64,000 nt of DNA from Acidobacteriota bacterium (GCA_021793405.1 JAJYSV010000009.1:30184-94183); one strand, 5' to 3'. Positions 31,191 to 40,498 are shown, counted from the stretch's first letter. Numbers and translations: made by a program. Notes: generated from the letters alone by a model not told the origin.

Positions 31191-32294
31191 CTAGAATAAT
31201 TCTGTCCCCCACAAATCGTGCAGGTGGATCACGCCTTGCACCTTGCCCTCGTCATCGATGACGACCAGAGAAGTAATCTTGCGTTCCTCCATGCGGCGCA
31301 GGGCTTCGGCGGCAAATTCATCTGCGGCGATGGCCTGCGGAGTGCGATGCATCACTTCTCCAGCGGTCTTTGTCAACGCGCCAGCGCCCTCCCGTTCTAG
31401 CAAACGACGCAGATCGCCATCGCTCAGCAGCCCCACTAATTTTCCGTCCTGGACGACGGTTGTCATGCCCAGCCCTTTGCGTGACATTTCATAGATCACA
31501 TCTTTCATCGCCGTCTGCGGGGCAACACGCGGGATTGACTCGCCGGAGTGCATCAGCTGCTCTACCCGCATCAGGCGCTTGCCCAGTTTGCCTCCGGGAT
31601 GCAGATTGGCGAAATCCTCCGCGCGAAAGCCCTTGCGCACCGAGATCGCAATGGCCAGCGCGTCGCCCAGGGCCAGCATCACCGTTGTCGAGGCGGTGGG
31701 CGCGAGGCCCAGCGCGCAGGCTTCCTGCTCCACCGAACAGTCGAGCGCCACGTCACTCGCGCGGGCAAGGGTGGAGTTCATATCGCAGCAGAAGCAGATC
31801 AAGGCATCACCGATCCGCTTCAGCATCTCCAGCAGACCGAGGATTTCTTCCGTCTCGCCGCTGGCTGACAGCGCAATCACGACATCGCCCTTGGCGAGCA
31901 TGCCCAAATCTCCGTGGCGGGCCTCCGCTGGATGCAAAAACAATGCGGCCGAGCCAGTCGAGCTCAGGGTGGCGGCAATCTTCTGCGCAATGATGCCGCT
32001 CTTGCCCATCCCGGTGACCACCACGCGTCCTCGAGATTCGCCGCAGGCGAGGAGAATGTTTACCGCATGTGCAAAATCTTGCGCAATGGCATGGTCCAGC
32101 CGGTCGGCCAGGCTCAGCAATGCGTGTGCCTCGATCCTCACCAGATTTGCCGGATCTGCGATTCCCAAATTGGAATCGTGGCGGACAGGCGCTGGCCGAC
32201 GGACAGAGTTCTCAAGATCTTCGCGTGATTTCATCTCAGGATGTTGGGCACGAACCTGAGATAAACGATACTGCATCGTTGTCATCGAAGCCAT
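31191..32294 (-). CDS. kdsD: D-arabinose 5-phosphate isomerase (SIS + CBS)
   Basis: KdsD interconverts ribulose 5-phosphate and arabinose 5-phosphate, the first step to the LPS sugar Kdo. The 367-residue protein has a SIS domain (about 60-220; G-M-G-K-S-G-I-I-A-Q-K, S-A-S-G-E-T-E-E-I, and H-P-G-G-K-L-G-K-R) followed by two CBS domains (about 245-367). GGGGAG lies nine bases before the ATG at 32294, supporting the full length, although the first 45 residues have no match in the E. coli enzyme (about 330 residues) that I can recall. Divergent from the beta-helix gene. Confidence 0.93.
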   Translation of the reverse strand: MASMTTMQYRLSQVRAQHPEMKSREDLENSVRRPAPVRHDSNLGIADPANLVRIEAHALLSLADRLDHAIAQDFAHAVNILLACGESRGRVVVTGMGKSGIIAQKIAATLSSTGSAALFLHPAEARHGDLGMLAKGDVVIALSASGETEEILGLLEMLKRIGDALICFCCDMNSTLARASDVALDCSVEQEACALGLAPTASTTVMLALGDALAIAISVRKGFRAEDFANLHPGGKLGKRLMRVEQLMHSGESIPRVAPQTAMKDVIYEMSRKGLGMTTVVQDGKLVGLLSDGDLRRLLEREGAGALTKTAGEVMHRTPQAIAADEFAAEALRRMEERKITSLVVIDDEGKVQGVIHLHDLWGTELF

Positions 32295-32554
32295 TCAGTA
32301 CATCTCCCCATAGGTCTCCCAATAATGGGAGCAAGTCAACTCCACACAAGAACTGCATTTCATCCCTAAACATTCCGAGGCCACAGTTACTTTGGTTTGG
32401 ATTCGACCCGCATGTTTGGCACGGCAGCTGCACCTCTCATCCGCGATGGCTTGCTAGATTTTGCAATTTTTTCTGCTCTTGGCCGGTGAACTCCGCTCGA
32501 CGGAATCCTGCCACGGCATACATCAGCAGTCGAGAACTCTTATTGGAGCGAACC

Positions 32555-35500
32555 GTGAATCCATTCGTCAGTACATTGTCCAGATCGAAAGCCTTTATGC
32601 AGCGTTTCCGCCCCGCTCTTTATCGATGCGGATTTTCTGTTTGCACTCTCTGTCTCCTGTTGGTGCTGCTGGCTTCGCGCGCGGCCGATGCAGCCACCTA
32701 TACCGTGACCGACACTGCGGATAATGCCAGCGACCCAGGCTCGCTGCGCTATGCGGTCGCGAACGCGGCCAGCGGCGACACGATTGACATCGCTTCCAAT
32801 GTGATGGGAACAATCACGCTGACCAACGGTCCGCTGACGATCAGCAACAGCGTGACCATCGTGGGGCCGGGAGCGGCCATGGTGACCATCTCCGGCAACC
32901 ACGCGACCAACGTGTTCACGATCAACTCGGGAACGGTCATTTTGGCTGGACTGAACATCGCCTACGGAAACGCCGGCCCCAGTGGCTTTGGCGGGGGCAT
33001 TTACAACAAGGCTGGCACCCTGACTGTCGAGAACTGCACATTCGACGGGAATGCCGGGGGCTACGGCGGCGCGATCATGAACAACTTCGGCAGCACTTTG
33101 AACGTGACCGCCAGCCCATTCTCCAACAACACTTCGATTTCGAACGGCGGTGGAGGAATTGCCAACTACGGCACCATGACAGTGAGCGCGAGTACCTTTG
33201 TCGGGAACAGGGGCGGCTACGGCGGCGCGATTGAAAACGAAGGCTCGGCGACCATCGAAAACAGTACGTTCGCAGACAACACGGGCAGCAACGGCGGCGG
33301 CATCTTTACGAATGTGGGAGCCACGCTCACCGTGATGAACAGCACCCTCTCCGGCAATTCCGGCCCTAACGGCGATGTATCCAACTACAGCGGCGGCTCC
33401 GCCACGTTGAGCAACAGCATCCTGGCAGACGGCTGTGCGAACTGTACCCAAGGCGGCCCCAATCTGATTGGCGGCACGCCCGATCTGGGTCCTCTGCAAT
33501 ACAACGGCGGTTTCTATGAGACGATGATGCCGTTGCCGGGTAGTCCGGCCATCGGCGCCGGCTTAGGCAGCACACTGGCCACCGATCAACGCGGTTTTGC
33601 TCGCCCGATCGGAAGCGGCGTTGCCAGCGATTTGGGTGCTGTCCAGACCAACTACCTGACGGTGACCAATCTGAATGACAGCGGCGCCGGCTCTCTGCGC
33701 CAGGCGATTGTCGACGCGAACAGCGCTGGTTCGGCGGACATCGTGTTCCAGTCCGGCGTGACGGGAACGATCACTCTGGCCTCAGCCTTGCCTCCGATTA
33801 CAGGCAACACCAACCTGGCGGGACCGGGCGCGCAACTGGTGACTGTCTCCGGCGCGGGCACCTATGCGGTGCTCGATATTCCCAACGGAAGCACGATGGT
33901 CAACCTGACTGGCTTGACCGTCGCAAATGGCAGTTCTACCGGCTTTGCCGGAGGGCTTTCCAACAGCGGCTTGACCACAGTTGTGAACAGCGCCTTTTCC
34001 GGTAATACGGGAAACCAGGGTGGCGGCATTTTCAACGATGGAACATTGGCCATGGAAAGTAGTACCCTCGCCAACAACGGTGCCACCGAGGGCGGCGGCA
34101 TCGACAATCACGCCACGCTCGCTGTGGCGAACGGCACGTTCTATGGCAATCGAGCGTACAACGGCAACGGAGGCGGCGTCGAAAATAGCAGCACAGCAAT
34201 AGTGCTGGACAGTACGATCACCGGCAACAATTCTCTGAACGGCGGCGTGGGAGCTGGAATGGATAACAGCGGCGGCTCCCTTGCTGTAAGCAACAGCATT
34301 GTGGCAGCCAATACCAATCTGCAAACCGGCACGGAGGATGACTGCAACAACTGCACGCAGAACGGTCCGATACTCACCGGCGGGAATCCCGATCTCGGCG
34401 CGCTGGCTTATAACGGATTGAACGCAACGACCCAGACGATGTTGCCGCTGCCTGGCAGCGGGGCGATTCAGGCGGGAGATCCAGCGCAGGTGCTGACCGG
34501 GCTCACCACGGACCAGCGCGGCTTTCCTCGGCTGACTGCCGGAAAAGTGGATCTGGGCGCGGCCCAGACCAACTACACCTCTGTCCAGTTTGTTCAGCAG
34601 CCAACCAACGCGGTCTTCAACACGGATATCAGTCCCGCCGTAGCCGTGCAGGTGCTGGAAACCAACACCAATCTTCCCGGGCCGAACAATACGGATGCGG
34701 TGAGCGGTATTCCCATTACCCTGACGTTCAGCGGCTCGGGCATACTGGGCGGAACGCTGACGCAGACGACCGCAGGCGGTGTCGCCAGCTTTAGCAACCT
34801 GACAGTGAGTGCACCCGGCAGCGGCGATACATTGGCGACTGCGCTGACCGTGACGCCAACCGGTATCACACCGGTGCAGACTCTGACGGCGACCAGCAAT
34901 CCATTCGATGTCACGCTGGAGATGTCGACAGTGAGTTTCAATCCGCCGCTCCCCACAAGCGTGACCTATGGTGTCGCGCCCCTTACGTTAAATGTGACGG
35001 CAATTTCATCGGGCACGCTGACCGGCCAAACGGTCAGCTTTCAGGTGGACTCCGGGCCGGCGACAATCAGCGGCAACGTGCTCACGATTACCGGAGCTGG
35101 AAGCGTGGTGGTGGAAGTGGACGCAGCCGCCAATGGAACCTATGCCGCGGCAACGTCGGTAGAAACGATCCTGGTTATGCAGGCTGCGTCGCAACTGTCC
35201 CTCACTGCTTCGGCCACTCAGGTTGCAACCGGGAACTCGGTGACGCTGACGGCAACGGCCACCTCGACGACCACGAGGGTACCAACCGGCACGGTCACCT
35301 TTATGGATGGCGCGTCTCGCCTGGGAACAGCCACCCTGAATGCGCAAGGCGTGGCTACACTCACGGTCGCGACGCTTCCCGCCGGCGCGAATACCATCAC
35401 GGCCGCGTATGCCGGAGACACGAACTTCGCCGGCTCGCAGGCGCAACTGGCGGGCACGATCCTGGCGGGCACTCCGGGCTTCACCATGACATCGAATGTC

Positions 35501-36037
35501 TCGAGTTTTTCCATCCATCCGGGTCAGCAGATGCAAGTGATGCTGACTTTGACGCCAACCTTTGGCTACGCAGGAACCGCCAGCATCGTTTGCAGCGGCC
35601 TGCCGGTGGGATCGAAGTGTATCTTCGATCCTTCGTCGGTGAGCTTCAGCGGTTCTGGAAATCCGATGCATGTGACATTGATTATGGAAATTGGGACATT
35701 AGGGCAATCCCATCCCTCCAGCGTGGCTGCGCTGCGGCCATGGAGGCCGCTGGGTGGACTGCCCATGCTGCCGGCGATGATCTTCTGGCTGCCAGGCACG
35801 GAAAAGGCGCTGGAGGAACGATACGGCCCGAAGCAGGCAAAACATCCGAAGGTCAAGTCGAATTCCGCCAGAATGTTTCTGATGATGGCTCTCCTGGCAT
35901 TGAGCGCGGGCGTTGTGGGACTGGTGGGCTGTGCCAACCTAGCGCCTGAGCCTACCCCAGGACAGCAAACGATCACGATTACGGCGACATCGGGAAACAT
36001 CACTCAATCCATTGCCTTGCAGGTGACGATCCAGTAA
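32555..36037 (+). CDS. Giant secreted beta-helix/Ig-like repeat protein
   Basis: The GTG at 32555 has GGAG six bases upstream; the 1160-residue product starts with a long signal peptide (hydrophobic 30-42, cleavage after A-D-A near 46). Two parallel beta-helix regions (about 50-370 and 375-660) are built from short repeats such as G-G-G-I-x-N and F-x-G-N, like chlamydial Pmp and choice-of-anchor proteins. Ig-like domains follow (about 680-870 and 880-970; T-G-T-V-T-F-M-D-G), then a Cys-containing beta domain (975-1045). Near the end are two hydrophobic stretches (about 1065-1080 and 1106-1125) around a basic loop; the second ends L-V-G-C, like an internal lipobox. A last beta strand (T-I-T-I-T-A-T-S-G) ends the chain. 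Probably a surface or adhesin-like protein; ligand unknown. Confidence 0.85.
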   Translation: MNPFVSTLSRSKAFMQRFRPALYRCGFSVCTLCLLLVLLASRAADAATYTVTDTADNASDPGSLRYAVANAASGDTIDIASNVMGTITLTNGPLTISNSVTIVGPGAAMVTISGNHATNVFTINSGTVILAGLNIAYGNAGPSGFGGGIYNKAGTLTVENCTFDGNAGGYGGAIMNNFGSTLNVTASPFSNNTSISNGGGGIANYGTMTVSASTFVGNRGGYGGAIENEGSATIENSTFADNTGSNGGGIFTNVGATLTVMNSTLSGNSGPNGDVSNYSGGSATLSNSILADGCANCTQGGPNLIGGTPDLGPLQYNGGFYETMMPLPGSPAIGAGLGSTLATDQRGFARPIGSGVASDLGAVQTNYLTVTNLNDSGAGSLRQAIVDANSAGSADIVFQSGVTGTITLASALPPITGNTNLAGPGAQLVTVSGAGTYAVLDIPNGSTMVNLTGLTVANGSSTGFAGGLSNSGLTTVVNSAFSGNTGNQGGGIFNDGTLAMESSTLANNGATEGGGIDNHATLAVANGTFYGNRAYNGNGGGVENSSTAIVLDSTITGNNSLNGGVGAGMDNSGGSLAVSNSIVAANTNLQTGTEDDCNNCTQNGPILTGGNPDLGALAYNGLNATTQTMLPLPGSGAIQAGDPAQVLTGLTTDQRGFPRLTAGKVDLGAAQTNYTSVQFVQQPTNAVFNTDISPAVAVQVLETNTNLPGPNNTDAVSGIPITLTFSGSGILGGTLTQTTAGGVASFSNLTVSAPGSGDTLATALTVTPTGITPVQTLTATSNPFDVTLEMSTVSFNPPLPTSVTYGVAPLTLNVTAISSGTLTGQTVSFQVDSGPATISGNVLTITGAGSVVVEVDAAANGTYAAATSVETILVMQAASQLSLTASATQVATGNSVTLTATATSTTTRVPTGTVTFMDGASRLGTATLNAQGVATLTVATLPAGANTITAAYAGDTNFAGSQAQLAGTILAGTPGFTMTSNVSSFSIHPGQQMQVMLTLTPTFGYAGTASIVCSGLPVGSKCIFDPSSVSFSGSGNPMHVTLIMEIGTLGQSHPSSVAALRPWRPLGGLPMLPAMIFWLPGTEKALEERYGPKQAKHPKVKSNSARMFLMMALLALSAGVVGLVGCANLAPEPTPGQQTITITATSGNITQSIALQVTIQ

Positions 36038-36169
36038 GACCCGAACCGCTGGGCAGCGGCAGCAAACCGAAGCTGTTCCAGTGAGAAAGCAATGCCGGCG
36101 GAGGCGCGGATCTGATTCGCGCCTTCGCTGGTATTCGTCCGGCCCGCCTCGCCAGCAGACTCCTGATTG

Positions 36170-36194
36170 CAGTGGGAGTGGAACACTCCCACTG
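36170..36194. promoter_or_regulatory. Perfect 11-bp inverted repeat upstream of the TlpA-like gene
   Basis: CAGTGGGAGTG, a 3-base spacer and CACTCCCACTG form a perfect dyad. A TACAAT box (36203-36208) follows 8 bases later and could be the -10 of a promoter for the thioredoxin gene starting at 36257; the dyad would then cover the -35 region. It could equally be the hairpin of a terminator for the beta-helix gene, but there is no T-run. Confidence 0.4.
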
Positions 36195-36256
36195 GCAGCC
36201 GATACAATAAAGGGTTGCATCCTGGGAATCTTCTTTCCCGGAGCCGAGGAGTGTTC

Positions 36257-36907
36257 ATGAAGCGTAGTGCCATCGTGGTGCTGGTTCTCGTCGCTGGTGT
36301 CACGGCAATGATCTGGTCGGGTGTCATGGCCTATCGGATGCGGAAGGCCATCAACACGCCGCCCGTATCGCCGGAGCTGAGGAAGATGCTCAACACGGCT
36401 CCCGCGGGGCAGACAGCGGCCGGCAACCAGGGCAACGCCGCCAGTCCCGATTCTCCTTCCGCGCAGGGACTGCCAGACCTCCGCGACAAACCTGCTCCCG
36501 GGTTCACACTGAAAAATCTGGATGGCAAGCCGGTTTCACTCTCCGACTACAAGGGTAAGGCTGTGCTGCTCAATTTCTGGGCCACCTGGTGCGGACCGTG
36601 CAAGTTGGAAATGCCGTGGCTGATTGCGCTGCAGAAAAAGTATGCTGCCCAGGGATTTACGGTGCTGGGAATTTCCGAAGACGATGATCCGCCAAATAAA
36701 GTGAGCGACTTTGTCTCGAAAATGGGCGTGGATTATCCGGTGTTGATGTACGACGACAAGCTGAACAAAGCCTACGGCGGCATCGATTATTTGCCGACGT
36801 CCTATTACATCGGGCGCGATGGCAAAGTGGTGGTGGAGAGTGGCGGGCTGATCTCCGAGAGCGAGATGGAAGCCAATATCCAGAAGATTCTTGCCCAGGG
36901 AGCCTGA
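36257..36907 (+). CDS. TlpA/ResA-like membrane-anchored thioredoxin
   Basis: I use the ATG at 36257, preceded by GAGGAG. The 216-residue protein has an N-terminal signal anchor (about 5-24), a Pro/Gln/Asn-rich linker, and a thioredoxin-like domain from about 78 with F-W-A-T-W-C112-G-P-C115 and a cis-proline region at L-P-T-S-Y. It should face the periplasm and reduce disulfides, for example in cytochrome c maturation or for a partner DsbD-like system. The next gene, three bases away, encodes a DsbD-alpha-like domain, supporting a redox role. Confidence 0.9.
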   Translation: MKRSAIVVLVLVAGVTAMIWSGVMAYRMRKAINTPPVSPELRKMLNTAPAGQTAAGNQGNAASPDSPSAQGLPDLRDKPAPGFTLKNLDGKPVSLSDYKGKAVLLNFWATWCGPCKLEMPWLIALQKKYAAQGFTVLGISEDDDPPNKVSDFVSKMGVDYPVLMYDDKLNKAYGGIDYLPTSYYIGRDGKVVVESGGLISESEMEANIQKILAQGA

Positions 36908-36910
36908 AGC

Positions 36911-37444
36911 ATGGATGCCCGCAAGCCAGGATTCACTTTCGTGCTGCTCTTCGGAATAGCTTGCGCCGCCGCGACAATGGCGCAGTCGACGTGGCAGCCG
37001 AACCCGCGCGGCATCGGCTTTGGCCAGCCCAGAAGCAGGCAGTGGGTGCAGATGGTTTCCTCCCCGGAGCTTGCTGTCAGGGCGGCCACTCCGGCAGGGA
37101 AGCACGACAAGGTTGAGCTGCGATTTTCCATTCAGGATGGGTTGCACATCAACTCCCATACGCCGCATTCGCAGTTTTTAATTCCGACCGCTCTTTCCCT
37201 CGACAAGACGCAGGGCATAGCCATCACCCAGATCGAGTATCCCCAGGGCGTCGACTATCACTTTCAATTTGATCCCAAGGATGCGCTGAGTGTGTACACG
37301 GGCGAATTCGGCGTCCTCGTTCAACTCCGCGCCCGTCCCGGCCACTATGTGTTGCACGGCCAGCTCCACTATCAGGCCTGTGACAACCGGGCCTGCAATC
37401 CGCCGCAGACACTTCCGCTGCAGCTTGAGATCACCGCAAAATAG
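36911..37444 (+). CDS. Secreted DsbD N-terminal (alpha)-like domain protein
   Basis: The 177-residue product has a signal peptide (about 8-24) and one domain with I-N-S-H-T-P ... Y-Q-A-C-D-N-R-A-C-N-P-P, the Cys pair and aromatic/proline context of the immunoglobulin-like DsbD alpha domain (disulfide bond corrector). The membrane and C-terminal thioredoxin parts of DsbD are missing, so it is a stand-alone domain. AGGGAG lies within the end of the TlpA-like gene upstream, so the two are co-translated. It could relay electrons between the thioredoxin and periplasmic targets. It ends 20 bases from the convergent secretin gene. Confidence 0.8.
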   Translation: MDARKPGFTFVLLFGIACAAATMAQSTWQPNPRGIGFGQPRSRQWVQMVSSPELAVRAATPAGKHDKVELRFSIQDGLHINSHTPHSQFLIPTALSLDKTQGIAITQIEYPQGVDYHFQFDPKDALSVYTGEFGVLVQLRARPGHYVLHGQLHYQACDNRACNPPQTLPLQLEITAK

Positions 37445-37464
37445 CAGTTGTGTTCGGTGCAAAC

Positions 37465-39516
37465 TCACCTGCCGGCTGTTTGTGGAACAAGGGACAGCAT
37501 TTGTGAAGCGGTTCTGGCATGTGTCGCACTGACGATATGCGGGCTGATGACGATAAGAAGTTTGCCGACTGTCACCTGCGTGACCGGACTGGCCGTCCAG
37601 GCAAAGCCGGGCAACTCGCTCAGCCCTGGAATTCCTGATAAAGATGTCGATTCCGTGCGGCTGACGCTGCTGGCGATCAGTGCGGCGCCGTCATCGGGAA
37701 CCTGGATCGTGGTGGTAAAAGAACGATTGTTAATAATCGGCGATCCGTTGACGGAAGTCCCCGCTAAAGAGGCGAGGGTAATTTGGAGCTGCATCTGCAC
37801 GTCATGGTTTTGCAGGATGCTGGGTTGAGCCTTCACCGTCAAGCCAAGGTCCTGGTATTGGACGGTGGGCGCAAAGGAGAGCGGGTTCGTGGCGGTGGAA
37901 GCCGCTGCTCCGGACGTGCCCGCCAACAAACTTCCGAGGGTCGTCGAACTGGTCGGTGTTTGACTTCCAGCGGAATAGCTTTGTGTAACGATGGGATAGC
38001 GCGACCCTATAAGAAAACTCTGTTTTTCCAAATCTCCCGCACGGAGTTGCACGTGGTCAAGCTCGCGCGTGTTGGAAACGTTCAGCGAAGCGTTCACTGT
38101 AGTGCTGCCGAATGACAGTCCGCTTAAGGTAAGACCGTTGCCGAAAAGCGCGAAGGGCTGGTTGAGGACCGTTCCGCTGACCAACCCGAGTCCGATCAGG
38201 AGGGCCGCGATGCCAGCCACGTCTCCCGGGTTGACCAATCCGGCGGAAATCAACTGGGCGATGGTGCTTTGATTGCTGCTGATAATTCCGGTCAGCTGTG
38301 AAGTTACATTGAAAACGGAGAGCTGTTGAGGAAATGCTGCGCCGAGATTTTCCTGACGCGTATCGTTCACCTGATACACGCGAACATCGAGAACTACCTC
38401 CGGCTTTTCCAGATACAGCTGCCCCAGGGTCGCATTAATGGCCCGCAGCGTGTTCTCCGGGGCGCGAATGCTCAGGGTGCCTTGGTCGTCGCGACTCGAA
38501 GCCTGTTGTACTCCGAAGACGCTTTTGACAAGGTTGACGGTATTGGTCATCTCCTTTGGGTCAAGTCCAGGCAGGAAGATTGTTTCCAGCAGCAGCCGAT
38601 CGAACTTCGAGCGGTTCTCTTTTGTGTCCAGTGCGATCAGGAGATGTTGAGGGTCCAAAGGAACCGTGAAAGTGCCCGTTGCCAGTTGGGCGGCCGTCGA
38701 CGCCTCGGCAAAGGAAGCATTCGTCAAATCGAACTGGATCTGTTTAGATGGAACGGAATCATCCAGAATTGCCGTGATCCCGTAGGCCGAAAAAATCTGA
38801 TGCAGAATCTGCTGTGCATTGCCGCGAAGATGAAATGTGGAGCGAATGGGATTTGGAATCAGTTCGACGAGGCCGCTGGAAAACGTCGGCATCGGCTCCG
38901 ATGCGACCACGGCGGGGTCTTGCTCCGTGGCCAGAGACTGGATATGTTCCTGCACATACGGATTGCCTGGATCAAGGCGCAGCGCCTGTTCGAGTTCCTT
39001 CTTTGCCGACGTGGCTTTGCCGGCGTTTTCTTCTTGCCTGGCCGACTCCACCATGCCCCCCACCCACTGCTGACGGGCGAGTTCGTAGGCTGCCAGATAC
39101 GATCCGTTTCCGGGGTCCAGGCGGTGCGCTTCTGCAAACAATTTCAACGCTCGCGGGGAATCCTGTGCTTGCAGGGCACTGGTTCCCTTGCGGAATGCAT
39201 CCCGGGCCTTGGCAGTCTGCTGCACGGTCGGCGTGGGGAGAGGAGACGGGCCTGACGGAGAAGAAGCAGCTGTAGAATTCGCCGCTGGCGGTGCGGGGGC
39301 TGCGCCTTCCGGCATTGCCTGTGCGAAACAAGTAAATGATGCCAGCGAAAACGTCAGACCTGCTGCCGCTAGTTTCTTTAGCAAGCGGAAAGAGATTATG
39401 GCTGGAAGTCGCTGCCGTTTCGGCGCGCTACGTGTAGAGGATATCGAAGTTGGATTCCGCGAAGCAGTGTTGCGGGCGCAGCTCAAAATCGAATGTGAGT
39501 TGAGAAAATACTGCAT
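37465..39516 (-). CDS. TPR-containing secretin (type II secretion/type IV pilus outer-membrane channel)
   Basis: The frame is open far upstream, but the first 100 codons overlap the Fis-type gene, so I start at ATG 39516 (683 residues); GTG 39534 is an alternative, 13 bases after GGGAGG. A signal region lies at about 44-67. Two or more TPR-like helix pairs occupy about 100-200. A secretin N-terminal domain lies at 225-300 (I-R-S-T-F-H-L-R-G-N-A-Q-Q-I-L), an N1-type domain at 300-370, and the secretin barrel at about 375-650 with V-P-D-D-G and the closing L-L-I-V-I-S-P-H-I-V. It should form a multimeric outer-membrane channel. The type IV pilus cluster at 55-63 kb lacks a secretin in the window and could be its partner. 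Confidence 0.87.
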   Translation of the reverse strand: MQYFLNSHSILSCARNTASRNPTSISSTRSAPKRQRLPAIISFRLLKKLAAAGLTFSLASFTCFAQAMPEGAAPAPPAANSTAASSPSGPSPLPTPTVQQTAKARDAFRKGTSALQAQDSPRALKLFAEAHRLDPGNGSYLAAYELARQQWVGGMVESARQEENAGKATSAKKELEQALRLDPGNPYVQEHIQSLATEQDPAVVASEPMPTFSSGLVELIPNPIRSTFHLRGNAQQILHQIFSAYGITAILDDSVPSKQIQFDLTNASFAEASTAAQLATGTFTVPLDPQHLLIALDTKENRSKFDRLLLETIFLPGLDPKEMTNTVNLVKSVFGVQQASSRDDQGTLSIRAPENTLRAINATLGQLYLEKPEVVLDVRVYQVNDTRQENLGAAFPQQLSVFNVTSQLTGIISSNQSTIAQLISAGLVNPGDVAGIAALLIGLGLVSGTVLNQPFALFGNGLTLSGLSFGSTTVNASLNVSNTRELDHVQLRAGDLEKQSFLIGSRYPIVTQSYSAGSQTPTSSTTLGSLLAGTSGAAASTATNPLSFAPTVQYQDLGLTVKAQPSILQNHDVQMQLQITLASLAGTSVNGSPIINNRSFTTTIQVPDDGAALIASSVSRTESTSLSGIPGLSELPGFAWTASPVTQVTVGKLLIVISPHIVSATHARTASQMLSLVPQTAGR

Positions 39517-39565
39517 CAAATGTTTCTTCGCCACTCGCTCAACACCGCCTCCCGAAATAGGGATG

Positions 39566-39850
39566 CTATTTTGAGCGTACCAGCTGCACCGCCGGAAGAA
39601 CAGGGTGCTCCCCGCGAGCAGGCCGTTTGAGTCCCAGCTTGATTTGAAGAGGATCCAGTTCCAGGTTCGCCATGATGCGGCTGAGTGTATTCCGGTGCAT
39701 GCCGAGTTCTCGCGCAGCCTTGCATTGGTTGCCTTTGTTATTGCGCAAGACTTCCTGGAGATACCGGCGGCGAAATTCGCGGACAGCCTCCTCATACGCG
39801 ATCCCGCTGGCATACATCTGTACGACAAGATTATCCAATTCGCGTTTCAC
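39566..39850 (-). CDS. Fis-type helix-turn-helix DNA-binding protein
   Basis: A 94-residue protein with two helices for dimerisation followed by a Fis-like helix-turn-helix (about 45-66; N-K-G-N-Q-C-K-A-A-R-E-L-G-M-H-R-N-T-L-S-R), then a basic tail. It is a stand-alone DNA-binding module, without the AAA+ domain of NtrC-type activators. It lies directly before the secretin gene on the same strand (50-base gap), so it may regulate it or be co-expressed. Whether it is a global nucleoid protein or a local regulator is open. Confidence 0.85.
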   Translation of the reverse strand: MKRELDNLVVQMYASGIAYEEAVREFRRRYLQEVLRNNKGNQCKAARELGMHRNTLSRIMANLELDPLQIKLGLKRPARGEHPVLPAVQLVRSK

Positions 39851-39940
39851 TCTGACCTCTCTTACCCATCAAGCTAATGCTGCGGCAATGGAACGATTCG
39901 GCTAGCAGAAAATACGATCAGTAACTCTATTCTGAATGTT

Positions 39941-40498
39941 TTAACGTGTTGCGGGGTGAGGATGCAAGTGTAACCGAATCCATCCATGTCGACTTTGCTC
40001 GATGATGACCACGCCTTCTCGAATCCTACCCCGCAGCTCGGCCGGAGCACCGGCGGAAACCTGGTTGGCGGCAGAAAGAAAGTAGGGTGCAAGCTTCGAT
40101 CCCTTCAGCCACGTCTTTTGCGGCATGAAAGCGGCAATTGCAATAATAGCAATGACGACTAGGAAACAGCCGCGAATAATCCCAAAAATCGCGCCCAGCA
40201 GACTGTCCAGTCCGCCCAGTCCAACGGTGCGCGCCGCTTTGGACGCAGCCCGGCCGATCAGGCCGATGACTAGCATCACGCCCAGGGCAATCAATAGAAA
40301 CGCCAGCACGTCCGCGAGTTCAATGGAGCGAATCACATGGGTCAGGGGGGCGGCGAGGACCCCGTAATTCCAGAAGGCTAGCCACAAACCAAGAACCAGC
40401 GCGACCAGCGAGATGACCTCCAGCAGGAGTCCCTGCGCCGCCGCCATGATTGTCGACAAGAGAATGACTGCGACAATAAACCAATCGAAAATTGTCAT
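39941..40498 (-). CDS. CvpA-family membrane protein
   Basis: The 185-residue protein has four hydrophobic helices (about 4-26, 28-50, 62-84, 100-125) in the CvpA arrangement and a cytoplasmic or periplasmic tail. It starts M-T-I-F-D-W-F-I-V-A-V-I. CvpA was first linked to colicin V production and to purF expression; its molecular role is not settled. It lies downstream of purC, which repeats the known link between cvpA and purine genes in other bacteria. Confidence 0.85.
   Translation of the reverse strand: MTIFDWFIVAVILLSTIMAAAQGLLLEVISLVALVLGLWLAFWNYGVLAAPLTHVIRSIELADVLAFLLIALGVMLVIGLIGRAASKAARTVGLGGLDSLLGAIFGIIRGCFLVVIAIIAIAAFMPQKTWLKGSKLAPYFLSAANQVSAGAPAELRGRIREGVVIIEQSRHGWIRLHLHPHPATR

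Noticed and set aside
32069..32554. 162-codon upstream extension of the beta-helix protein
   Set aside because: It would run through the divergent kdsD gene, and the GTG at 32555 has a clear ribosome-binding site and signal peptide.
39517..39828. Upstream extension of the secretin frame
   Set aside because: It overlaps the Fis-type gene in another frame and is not secretin-like.
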